NCBI GenBank assembly: GCA_013399115.1
Contig: VXAA01001965.1
Coordinates: 258,531-322,530 of the forward strand
Origin: Anseranas semipalmata
Taxonomy: Eukaryota > Chordata > Aves > Anseriformes > Anseranatidae
Reading direction: 5' to 3'
Length of the DNA: 64,000 nt
Part shown: positions 24,901 to 36,300 of the stretch, piece after piece
Layout: each line of letters begins with the position of its first letter
How positions within the stretch are numbered: position 1 is the first letter of the stretch
The notes under the pieces: generated by a model
The model's input: the letters and a program-made list of their open reading frames with translations, nothing else
What the model was told of the DNA's origin: nothing
The model's database searches: none
Made by a program: the position numbers and the translations under genes

Positions 24901-26895
24901 ATGTTTTTTTTCTTCCTTAAATGAAATTCTGCCTGTTAGACTTTTTCCAAGTATAGAAGTTATGTCACTAGTGGGAACCAACACCACCAGGCTTACAGCT
25001 TGCCTAAACATGGAAGTTCAATCACTTTATAAACCAAATTATGGAAAGCATCACAAACAACTAGGTGAAAATACTTTGAGATGTTACCAGGAGAGTAAAT
25101 AGGATAAACTCATTCTACTTTGCATTTAGCAAGGAAAATACACATGATAAATTATCACACTCAAATGAAGTGTGGTAACTTTCTGAATCACTTGAATTCA
25201 GTGACTGGGGACTATCTGACCACAACAAAATTGATTTTTTTGTTTGTTTGTTTTTATTATTTATAGTATGGTAGATAAAAAGGAAGAATCTGGTAAAAGC
25301 TTGGTTTGTGTTCCCTCCGATGAACCATATTTATTTGTCACACCCTGTCTCCAGAAAGCAAAAAGAAATTGCACAGAACTGAAAACCATATCTTGGGTGC
25401 CAAACTAAATATTTAGCTCACATACTATTCATCTTCAAAAATGCAGTTAACAGCATTTTAAAAATGAAATATTATTTCTAAACCAAATATAGTAACTTCA
25501 ATAGTTAAAAAAGGAACCAGATTTCTTGCTATTTCAGCCAAAACCCCACTTTTCAATGAGTAAACTGTGTTTGAAAATTTCACTAGTGCTACTGCTGAGA
25601 GATCTTCTATAAAGTACCATTTTTCTATGCAAACACTTTACCTCATTCATAATCAAAGGAACACTGGCCTGAGCTGTCAGTCAAACTTAAAAGGGCCATT
25701 TGTGACAATATTAGAGAGACCACATGGGAAGATTTTGTCATTCTGGTAACAAAGGCCTTGAAGCATGACTTTGACTTAAGAATGGGTACTTTCAGGATTG
25801 AATTTGGGATATACACTCTCTCAGATGCATTTATCAGAAATGCTTTGTTTCAGGTAGAATAATCTTGGTTTCTATTTCTGTAACTAAACCAAAATTATAA
25901 GGCCCTCCAACAATTTGTGCTGTTTGCTTGTCTGCTTTCTAAAAGGTATTTTTGTAGGGCTTTCAGCACAGAAAAGCTAAGGAAGATTTAAAAGCATTTA
26001 TGCTGAGCACACTGGTCATTATTCCTAAATTGTTTACACAGTTATTTAAGTACTAAATGCCAACTGTCAACATGAAAATTGCCTAAACAGATTTACATAG
26101 CCTCCCTCCCTAGTGTTTACAAACTTGCCTTGCTCCATAACCCCCATAGCTGTTTTTTGCTGGGACGGTTTGCAGTCTGGGTGTACTGAAGTGACAGAAA
26201 AAAGGAGAGGTTGGAGGTGAGATTAGCGAGATTGCAAAGACCCATTATCTAGCTGATATCTCTTACAGGCTGCTTTTTCTGCCTGATGCTCTGGTGAACC
26301 CAGGAATAAGCAGCCTACAGTCATCAACAGCAAGGAGAGAAGATTTCCAACAGCCCCAAAACGACAGGGACCTTCCCAAGGTATGAAAAGGTGGGTTCCT
26401 AAAACACCTATCAGGAGAAGCTGAGTCCCCAGGTGACATCCTCCAGGGAGGAAAAAAGTCTGAAGCCACTTCAGAGGGATGTGCAGCACGCCTGGGGACT
26501 CCTCACAAAACTGATCAGGAAGGTCCAGGATTGTTGGTAACACAAAAAAACAACTGGAGTGGAGTTCAGACAGCATCCACAGGAGCGAAGGGAAGGGCCC
26601 AATCCTGCTCCCATGCACTGTATTGTCAAAACTCCTGTCAACGTCAATGGGAACAACGCCAGACTCAAAGGAGGAGAGTGACTCAGAGAGCTCTCCACGT
26701 CATGAAAACATTTTCCCTATCAGCAGTTTCACAGCCCATTTGCTTTGCCTTTTGGGGTGTTTTTTTTTTTTTTCCCCCCATCTTCTTCTCTTTCATGTAA
26801 TTTTTGGAGTTTTTCCTACTTCAGCTGAATAGTACGAAGAGCTGAGGTTGCATTTTTTGTTGCTTGCAAAACAGTTTAAATTATTGCAGGGCAGG

Positions 26896-26905
26896 AGCCA
26901 ATCGG
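26896..26905 (+). promoter_or_regulatory. Exact CCAAT-box (NF-Y) match
   Basis: AGCCAATCGG fits the NF-Y consensus RRCCAATSRG, apart from the ordinary chance rate of such a short site. It lies in a moderately GC-containing stretch without other promoter features. Confidence 0.25.
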
Positions 26906-27840
26906 AGCAGAGGGGTTACAACCACCAGTCAAATGAGAGAGATTCACATAGTTTCCATCTCATTAAAGAAACAGCAAATCCCTGTGCTCCGGCTGTCTAT
27001 TAAAGCTACCAGAGCACCAGGCTCTTGCTAAGAGCTACACAAATTAAATACAGAACTACCCGCAAGGAAAAGCAACCAGCCTACATGCCTTCAGAAGCAT
27101 CCTGGTCTCTGGAAGAGCAACAGCAACTCCACTTTGGTGCTGCCCTCATTGCTCTTGCTTCCCTATCTTCCCTCTTCATTTTGCACAGGAAACTGCACGT
27201 CTGAGCACCCAGTTACCCCAGCACTTTTACACAGCAGTGACAGCACTACCACCTTTCAATCTCCCTGCAGAGCTGAGAAATGACATGTCCCCTGAGGTGC
27301 TCTGCCCTTACAGCTGGCCCTCTTGCTGCTATCTTCCAGTTAGATTATAGGTAACTGGCAATTAACCTACTCCTTGATACTACAAATACAGAATAACTTC
27401 TTCCCTTTCCTGTACTGCTGCAAATCATGTAGTGAAGTTGCACAAGAATCTTCAAGACAACATTTGGTCATAAAAAGTCACCCACCAAAATCAAAGCTTT
27501 TCACAGCAATGCATGAGTTGCAAAGAAGGAAAAGTCTTCTCTGCCCTACAAAGAAATCTTTGGAGGGGAGGACTCTGGCAAAGCCGACAGCCAGGCAGAC
27601 ACCTGAGGAGAGAAGGAGCAGCAGACCAAACTCCAGCCTTCCTTTCCCCAGGGAACGCTCCAGCTAGCGGGAAGTTGTATTGAAGCACCGTTCGTTCCCC
27701 TCGCCTTGGCCCTCCTTTCCTGCTTCCAGCTCCCCTCAGCTATGAGGAAACAGGAGACTGTCCTCAGGCAAACTGACAGCTCAGACACTGTTAAAGCAAG
27801 AATCAATAGATAAAACCAGAAAAGCCAAAAGCCTGCCAGA

Positions 27841-27899
27841 AAGAAAAAGAAAAACAAAACAAAACAAAAAAACAACCAACCAACCAAAAAAANAAAAAA
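27841..27899. repeat. A-rich low-complexity tract with an ambiguous base
   Basis: It is built of AAAAC, AACC and A runs, and base 27893 is N. This is likely a sequencing uncertainty in a simple tract. Other single N bases are at 34797 and 59407, also next to homopolymers. Confidence 0.8.
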
Positions 27900-29153
27900 C
27901 ACAACCCTGGGAGTAAACAAAGAGAGAGGGGAAAATCTTTTGAGACAGAGCTGACTAGGAGAGGACTTGGAGCTGTGACCAAGTGTGTGGGTGGCTCATA
28001 ACTTCCTATTGTTCCTGGTGTACTCCGGGACATTTGGACACGGCTACAGAGTTATGTAACGGTACTTTTATAGTATAATCTTACTAATTTGTACAATTTC
28101 ACTGATGGGGGAACACAACATGAGTCTTCAAATATATTATTAAGGTGTGCAGCACAGTCAAAGTCTCTCAAAAACAGGATCCTAAAGCACATCTTTAGTT
28201 TTGTTTACAGTGGTCTTTTACTTCTGCACAGCTCTTTAGGACATCTATTATTAGTTACTTCTATTAAGTATCTGACTTAAAGTAATCCAATCAAACATAT
28301 TTGTGCCATGTATTGTACAACACACCATGAAGTCAGTCTTCCCTTAAGAAAGCTCCAGTTTGTTTAAAGTCATATGCTCCACAGTTAGATTGCTCTTTGA
28401 ATGAGAGAATTTTGGAAAAAGAGTTGGCCTCCAAAACAATTAAAAACAGCTAAACTGAAGACATCTGGGGCCACAAACCCCATGCTTGCTTCCAAAACAG
28501 CAATATTGTTTGCATAGTTGTACCAGTAAGACTCCACGCAGGGCTGCTGCCGCCGCACTATTCCTGTGCAAACCCTGAAAATAACACTGACTCCCATCCT
28601 GCCCTGCAGAACATATTTTTCTACCCCTCTGTTGGGCTGATTCATGCACAAGCCTCCTACGGAGGCACATGAGATAGCTGATAATCATCTTTCTAAACTC
28701 CGTTCAGAGCCACCTCAGTGCACTTCTGCTACAGGATCAAAACTGAATTTGCCATCCCAGTCGCTACAAAGACACCCATTTTTTCCCTTATGAACAGTGA
28801 CGGCAAAGCCCAGGGGCATGCTCAGATGGTTTGTTTGGGCTTCTAGTGTGGCACAGTGGGGTCCTGGCAGATGCTGGGCTGTGTGTGGGAATGGCTCTTC
28901 TGTGTTCCTGTCTCCCTCCAGCACTGTGATTTCAGTGGAGGGAAAACAGGATCTACTCCTGAAAGGCTTGCACTGTGTCTGGCCATCAGGGAGGGAGAGC
29001 GATCCCCTCCTCAAGTACTGCTCCCTCAGCCCCTCCTCTCCTGTGATATCCTCTTCTTTCCCCCTGTATGCAGCCCAGAGCCCCCCCAAAATCACTGGCA
29101 TTATTAGAAACCACCTGCTCCTCAATACATCCCTGTAATGCTGCAAAGCCCTT

Positions 29154-29188
29154 CACTATAGTGACTATATAGTCCACTATAGTGGACT
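29154..29188. repeat. Three chained perfect palindromes
   Basis: CACTATAGTG (29154-29163), GACTATATAGTC (29163-29174) and AGTCCACTATAGTGGACT (29171-29188) are each perfectly self-complementary, and each overlaps the next. The outer two share the core CACTATAGTG. They could form alternative hairpins. They might be the remains of an inverted-repeat transposon end, but nothing confirms it. Confidence 0.85.
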
Positions 29189-29934
29189 TCTCTTCATTAA
29201 CTTTCTCTGTGTGTCCCCTAAATGCCTTTTTATTTCCCCTGTTATTTCTCTTTACCTCATTTCTTTGATTTTTTTTTTTTTTACCCCATCACCACTTCTG
29301 TGTTCCAGGACTTCTGTACAGTTCTAAATTTGCCTACGCATAGTCTGTTTAGGTGGAATATTTTTAAGGTGCTAAAATCATTTGAGTTCATTATTAGAAA
29401 TGTAGGGGAAAATAATCAAGAGAAGTTTACCAGCTGCTCATAATTCTCATCCTCCCAAATAATTTCTAGTTAAAATGTATAAATACACTTGGCAGGAAAT
29501 TTTCCTTTAAAAAATCTAATAGCATTTGGTAGCTTGAAAGTGTCTTTCTACAGCAAATGAAGACAAGTGCACATATGCAATAAAATGATTTTTCATATTT
29601 TTGTAACAATTATTTCTGCACCTAAGGAGATATTTACAGGACTGATTCTGTGGGTCTGAAACCACTTATAAGCCACAGTTAATAGGTATTTTTGTGCATG
29701 TGTGTGGAGTACTTGCAAATATCAACAGATAGTTTGGATACAGTGGAACTTTATCACAGTGATATTGTTTTTTCTTCTCACACATACAAAAAATCATTAA
29801 AGTGTTTTCAAAACTGTCATTAGAACTGTTGTCACTAGGAGCTGAGTGGAGTCATTATTCTTGCCCAGATCTGTTTGATCTGGCTGAGAGGACACGCTGC
29901 TGTGCTGGGATGGCCCAGTGCCGAGGGGGCACTG

Positions 29935-29990
29935 TGATGGCTGGGTGACTTGGAGAAAGTCATTGTACCTCACTCCCCTACATTTAGTAC
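29935..29990 (+). mobile_element. Possible MIR-like SINE scrap
   Basis: 'gggtgacttggagaaagtca' at 29943-29962, then 'ttgtacctcactcccc', has the order of the MIR core. It is only a weak match by eye. Confidence 0.32.
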
Positions 29991-31610
29991 GTGTGACATG
30001 TTCCCTTTTGTGATCTACTGGTGAGGAATGCAATGTAGATGAGTGTTCTGATTACTGAGGGACATTGGTATTGCAATAAACCTTCCCCACCCCCCAGAGT
30101 TAATACTGCAATATAATCTTTGGCCCCTAAAAAACAGGGCTTGGGCCAGACTGTCCCATTTGATTGCCACTTTGTGGGACTGCTGTTTTCAGTAACTGCC
30201 TCAGCACGCTACAAGAATATCACACCTTTTGCTTGGTAAGCTCCATCTCCTCCCTGAAGGCCTGATGTTGCCAAGAGCAAGCAGTGTCCTCAAGTCTGGC
30301 TGGTGAGGCCAGGCCAGCAGTTCAGAGCTGGCTTTGTCCCCCTGCTCCTCTGAAAAATAGGAACCATCTCTGAAATGCATTTCTGCCTTTGATAAGACCC
30401 AGAGCAGTGCTTGCACCGGGAGAAAGGTCTAGCTCAGCTCACATGAAGAAATTGCCATCAGTAGGCTTGTATTTATGCTGTGTCTAGCATAGTGTTGCCT
30501 TTCTTAAGCAAGCATATTTTAGTAATATTTAGTAAAGCACAGAGGACTTTTTAAGCGTAAGAATCATGGTTAAACACTACGGATAGGATCTGCCCTGTGT
30601 ACAGACCTGCTCTAGTGCCCTTGCACCATGTCCAGCTTGGCCTCCATTTTGAGGGCTCCACTGGCCTGCAAGCTCTTCCAGCTGTTGGACAGGGGTGATT
30701 TCCCTATCTACACTGAGTTTCTTTACTTGGGCAGCAAAGACCTGCTGCTCTGAAAACCTGAACGTGTGGAGCCCAACCCAAAATGCAGAAAGGCAAAACT
30801 GAACAGGATGCAAAAGCAGGCACCTTCCCCAGAAGCACCATGTGTTTGGAGGGCAGCTTGCGCCCCTTGAACCCAGAGGAAGCACCACACTGGAGCCAGA
30901 GGGTAGACAGGGCAGAAGGTGTGCCAGCCCTGGGCTGCTGCTTTCACTGGTTTCGCCTCATGGGTGAGGAGCAGGGAGGCAAGAGCTTCCAGTGGCAGCT
31001 GAGAGGAGCCTGGGGAACAAAACCCGGGACTGAAGGCAGTGGGGAGGGAGGAGAGACAGGGGAACAGCAAAGTCATTGCGGGCACCAGCACGTATCGCTC
31101 AGCACGCTGCCGGATGAAACCTTAATTTAGCACAGGGTTTGTTTTGCCCCTGCAAAAGTTCATTTAACTTCTCCTACCTTATTTTGGAGAGGAACTGGCT
31201 TCTCACAGTGAGAATGCCCTTGCAATATTGCAGACTTCTAACTCAGACTGTCACACTGCTTTTTCCATCAATATAGGCCCATTTTTAATAAGGCCTGCAA
31301 TCCCCATCCTGCAGTCTCTGTTCAGTAAAAACACCCACTGACCCATCTAGGGTACATGCTTTCAGGTGCTTTTCTAAGAAGAATAGAGAAGCCAAACCTT
31401 TGAAGCCATATGGGAGCCCTTATTGACCCAAATACATGACACGGATGAACAAACACTCCCATTCATTTAGACTTTGCATGGTAAGTGTAAATACAACTAT
31501 CACAGGCTAGGTTTTTGAAATAACACCCTAATAGCTCTGAAAAAGTCAGCTTTTTTCATTCGTGTATTTTTTCAGTTCATTATGGCCCCAATACTGCCAA
31601 GACAAGCAGG

Positions 31611-31654
31611 TGCATTATTTTAATTCGTTATTCTTGCATTATTTTAATTCGTTT
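31611..31654. repeat. 24-bp tandem duplication
   Basis: The block TGCATTATTTTAATTCGTT occurs at 31611 and again at 31635. The second copy is cut short after 20 bases. Identity over the shared part is perfect, which points to a fairly recent slippage or duplication. Confidence 0.85.
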
Positions 31655-31776
31655 GACCTCAATGAGACTATTCACATATGTAAAGTTATGCACAAGCTTA
31701 AATCTTTGCAGAATCAGGATTTGTGGGCTTAATCTAAATCCTACTGAAGATTTCAGTCAGTTTTGGATCAGGCCCC
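31655..31776. repeat. Old sauropsid interspersed repeat
   Basis: The run contains 'caatgagactattcacatat', 'gtaaagttatgcacaagctt', 'ctttgcagaatcagg' and, at its end, 'ttttggatcaggcccc'. This order is a familiar dispersed repeat of bird, turtle and crocodilian genomes, although I cannot give its database name. A second fragment ending in 'tttggatcaggccct' lies at 33.24-33.35 kb. Confidence 0.5.
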
Positions 31777-33229
31777 ATTCCCTGCTAGCAACAGAGCTGC
31801 ATTTCTAGCAAAACATGTCATGCCTGAGATGGGAGCCTGGCCATGGACTCAGTTAACGTGGGCTGTTTCTTCTGCAGACCTCAGACAAGACACTTCAGGA
31901 ATTTTGCTCATGCTGCAAAATGTTGTGAAGATCCTGCAGCTAACAGAGAGCAGGGACTTACCAGCTGTGGTCTGTTCATTCCTACCTGGCTCTCAGCAGT
32001 CAGCCCTGGAGCAGGTTCCCCATTTTCCCCATTGTAGGGCCAGCAGAGAGGCAGCAAGCTCTTGTCTCTCCATGTGCTCCAATGCAGATGTACCTTGGGC
32101 ATCATGCAGCAAAATGAGCATGGTATTATTTTTCCCTTTGGGAAACTAAATGCATTAAAACCATGAATGGATGCAACAGGCATAAGCAGACTGGGAGTAG
32201 AAGTGACTAGTCAAGCAGCATATCATGGTCCCAAGTCTGGGATCAGTGTATCTATAGGAATTTCTGAGTTTATTCCTTTGCCCAGTCACTTCTACAAGGT
32301 CATGCAGAACCATATAGATAAGTGGCAGATGAAAAAGTCTTGTGTTCATATAATTTCCCTCATTCTTTAAAATTCTTAACTGTATGTAAGATCTGTGAAA
32401 TTCAAGAACAACATTAATTATGCAACCCAGTCACCACTGACCTTCATTCTCCTACCATTCAAGCCCTTTCTAGTAGAAGATTACAGACCTCCCACCCCCC
32501 AGTGCCATCTAACTGTATTATAGCCACGGTAGCAAAGATGCAGCTGTAGGACTTTGGGTACAATTCTACCAGCCACCTCCATCTCCGCCAGGCAGTCACA
32601 GGAACCCTCAGGGAGGTGGGTCTTCTGCCCTTGGGCTCACTAGGATGGCACCCTGACTTAAAGTCAAGAAAACTCCCCCCATAGGAACCACTCCTAGTCC
32701 AGAAGTCATCATGCTTCCTGACCTCATAAGCCAAATACCAATCTCTACCAAAAAGCTGACCAAAGGGCAAATTCCAGAAATAGCTGAGAAGTCAGAGATG
32801 ATAGTGGCTCTCTGCTAGAGTCCCAAAACATCCCTGTGGGCCACAGGAACTTTGAGCATGCCTCCTGCTCCCACGGCGTGCATCAACCTCTGATGGCTTG
32901 CATCCTCCAAGAGTGAGGAATTCTCAGCAGCCAAGCCCTTGTGTCCACACAGCCCTGCCACCAGTCAAGTGACATAGGTGTAGCATGGGGTCCACGTGTG
33001 AATTACTCAAGAGCTTGAGAGCCACAGGATGGGCACCAAGCCTGCACTAGCCCCCTCTTCTGTACCTGAAGCACAGAGGTCCAAATCATCCTGAACTGAA
33101 ATAAGCAGCAAATAACCATACTTTACTGACAGATGTAGCTCAATTCAAAAGCATGAACAACCAAAGTAGATTACCTGAAATTATCTGTAACACTCTTTGG
33201 AGTGTTGCAACACTCTTTCCTTAACTTGG
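31777..33229. other. Non-coding stretch of moderate GC
   Basis: No gene was found. The 32.46-33.06 kb part is evenly GC-richer, with a 103-codon minus-strand frame (32459-32770) and no recognisable domain. It may be an old inserted element too decayed to name. Confidence 0.45.
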
Positions 33230-33352
33230 GAAAGTCCCCATTGACCTCAGTGAAAAATCTGCCAAAGTAAGATATGTTTAGGATGTAATTTAAAGTCTTT
33301 GGAAGTCAATGAAAACTCCAATTTATTTTAATAAATTTGGATCAGGCCCTAG
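33230..33352. repeat. Old sauropsid interspersed repeat fragment
   Basis: 'ccccattgacctcagtgaaa' at 33237-33256 and 'ggaagtcaatgaaaactcca' to 'tttggatcaggccct' at 33301-33351 match the style of the copy at 31.65-31.78 kb. Confidence 0.5.
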
Positions 33353-36300
33353 ATACCACAGAGAAAGATCCTTTAGAAGTGTAGAATTTGATGGTGAGAT
33401 TTGACCTTAGAATATTTAGGAGGATATTGACATCTCTTCAGTAATTCCTTATGTTTCCCGTAAGGCAGCCTGACTTTCTCCAGCAGTAAAGGTAATAAAG
33501 GTGCAGTGTGGTTTCTATAAAATCTTATGTTCTCAAACGCTCAAACCTTTACAAAAAACTGACTTTTACTGTCAAACTTTATAGGCACGGCCCTTAGCCC
33601 GCAGCTGAGTTTTGGGTTGTTTTTTAGAGAAACATCACTGCATTCTTAAGTATTGAAGTATGAACTTTTTTCTTTTTAAAGAAAATTCTGGTGACAACCC
33701 CTCCCGCTCTCCCTTGCTCTTGCAAAAATATAGTCTTGAATGGATGGCATTCATGGGATCACAAAGGAGATAAAAATGTTGTTTAGAGACAAGGAAATGT
33801 AAAGATTCTTTTCATTTACTAAAACATGCAAAAGATCCAGCACTGTAGAAAAAAATGCACACAGAAGCATACACAGCTGGCTCAGAAAAGCTCATACATT
33901 TATATTAAAAGACTTCAATAACATTAAGCACTTCACACAAATCTAAATTTTGATTGCATGAGTTCTTCAAAAGGGACTATTGTCCACACAATAAATTGTT
34001 GACCTATAATAAGGTCTTTAGGGCTGCTGGATCACTTAGGCCAAGCCATCTTTAAAGGGTCTCTACTATATAATCTCATTAGTTAAAGACTTAACATCTC
34101 ATTTCTTTAAGTGTCTTCATGCTTTAACTCCTTCTAAGCATTATGAAATCCCTCTGCTTATTAAAGCAACAACTTAAAATGAGCAGTTACACTGAAAATG
34201 GGAAGAAACGGGGCTGGCTGACTGTTAGCACTATTTGTTTTATGTGGTATTGGTGAAGAAAAGGGAGGATTGTCCAGACAGTTTGTTCTATTCCAGCTGA
34301 AAGTGATCCTTTTGGACCAGATATCCTCTCTTGTGTTTGTGTTCTTCAAAACAAACAAGCAAACAGAAAACACAACAGAAACCGGAAGAAATTGTTCGGT
34401 CTTTTCTTTTCTTAAAAGAAGTACAACTCAATTGCTTGCTGCTGAGGCACACACCACTCTCTCCCTTTCCTTGCAGTTTTTTGTCTGAAGAAGGCAACTT
34501 GCTCTAGAGTCTTTTGAGGTGTGCAACCTCCAAATGTACAAAGATTCATGGGCCAGATCCCTAGAATGTCTGGAAACTGTTTACCAGTGACACTATAAAA
34601 GGAGGTGGAAAAAAAAAATTGTGTTCTTTTTCTTTATGTCCTCTTGACCAGGAGTTTGGGCTCACTTTTCATTATGTGCTAGAGTTTTGCTATTGGCAAG
34701 GGTCTAATTTACAACAAGCACCTTGGTGATTTAAGAGCCAAAATCGCACCAGTTTTTATTAGCTCTAGGTTCCTTGGGATTTTTTTTTTAATTGGANCCC
34801 ACATACATTGGAGCTGGGTTTTAGTAGCAGGATTGTATTTGTGCCTGAAAGTACAATACATGCACTACGAAGACGTTTTAGAAGCTATGTAATTAGTCTC
34901 ACCCACTAGAGTAGTTACTTGATCTTTTGCCTTCCTCCAAAAGGATACACAGAAGGAAAAAAAAAACTAAAAAACTTGCCTACTTTGCTCCATTTCCTTG
35001 CTGACACCGACTATTCATCTCTACCCACGTTAAAATACTCAATGCGCACATTCACTTCATCAGCTGTCCTGATGCTCCTCATGCCACCCTGCAGTACAAC
35101 CTTCCCACTACTCTAAGTGTCTGAATTGGATCGCACAGACATGTTGGGCTGGGGCCAGGGCAGAGGAGAAATAAAACCGAGCACTCAGTCTTGTGCTACC
35201 ACGACCTCACTGGTGTTTTGCCTGGGCACGGACTACAAAATTAATTCCTGTTTGCTAATTCTCTGCAAAACAACCTGTTAAATTCAATAACAGCCATGGA
35301 GATCAAAAACATACTGTGGCTGTGTAACAATCCCTGTCTTGATCAATGCCTTGGGGATTGGTCAGGTTGTCCCCAGAGCTTGCACAGACTTCCAGTTGCT
35401 GCATAAACCTAAATCTCTTCCAGACTGATTGCAGAGTGGGACTCTTAACACACTCATCACTGGCACGGATATAGTTTTGGAAGTTAAAGATGTAAGCGGT
35501 TTCACCCAAATACGTGGAGGTAGAATGATACTGGGAATATTTTAGTTATTCTCTGCAGGGCAAGAAAATTATTGTGCAGACATAAAAGAAGCACACAGCC
35601 TGTGTTGCATGCAGTTACACCATGTTTTTCTGAAACCCTCCATTTTTGTCACTCGATATTGCCCCATGGTTGTTTTCCTGATATATATGTACCCCCATTG
35701 GGGATTCTTCAATACCTTCTGAAAATTTTATAGTGTCAGCTCTGCTAGCAGTAGATGACAAGTTTTCAAAGTATCATCTGAAAGAGTAAAGCAGGCATTA
35801 AACTAAGACCTCACAGTGCAAATAATCATGATTTTTGTTCATTTACTGTACTAGAGAGCACAGGGGACAGTGTCTCAGGTTAATATGAAATATTGTAGGT
35901 TGATTTTTTTTCCAGGGGAAGTAGAAAAACTGCATGTGGCGATCAAATGAAAGCTGCTGTCCAAACTTCATGGTTTTCTGCTTTTAAAATTCTATACAAA
36001 TGTCAAAACATTTGAGTTTTTAAAATGATTTTTTTTTGGTGGATGAACCAATTTAATGAATTCACAGAGTATTTTGGTGAAACATGCCAGCAGAAATTGT
36101 TACTCTGCTGTCATGTTTATGTCCCAGGCACAGCGGGGGTCACCATAATCTCCACATTCAGCGCAGGCTTCTATGCTTTATTCAATTTTGCCTTAGTCAC
36201 TTCATTTCTAGGAATGTTTTCCCAGATCAGCCTCAACTTTTGGTGTCTTTTGCTGTTCACAGTTACAAACATTTTGTCATGGGAAACCTAACTTTTCTTC

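Larger units (their letters stand above)
18601..26895. other. Non-coding stretch
   Basis: No gene was found. A (CT)n tract lies at 19696-19728 and T/A-rich runs at 22391-22415 and 25226-25262. A MIR-like fragment lies at 21880-21960, and a pyrimidine tract (14 T then C) at 26760-26779. An AATAAA followed by a TCTCTGTGT stretch near 24760 could be a stray polyadenylation signal. Open frames reach about 150 codons but have no recognisable domains. Confidence 0.55.
26906..31610. other. Non-coding stretch with moderate GC
   Basis: No gene was found. The parts at 27.1-27.8, 28.8-29.1 and 30.6-31.1 kb are GC-richer and give overlapping chance frames of up to about 140 codons on both strands. A low-complexity A-rich run with an ambiguous base lies at 27841-27899, chained palindromes at 29154-29188, a T run at about 29270-29282, and a weak MIR-like scrap at 29940-29985. 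Confidence 0.5.
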
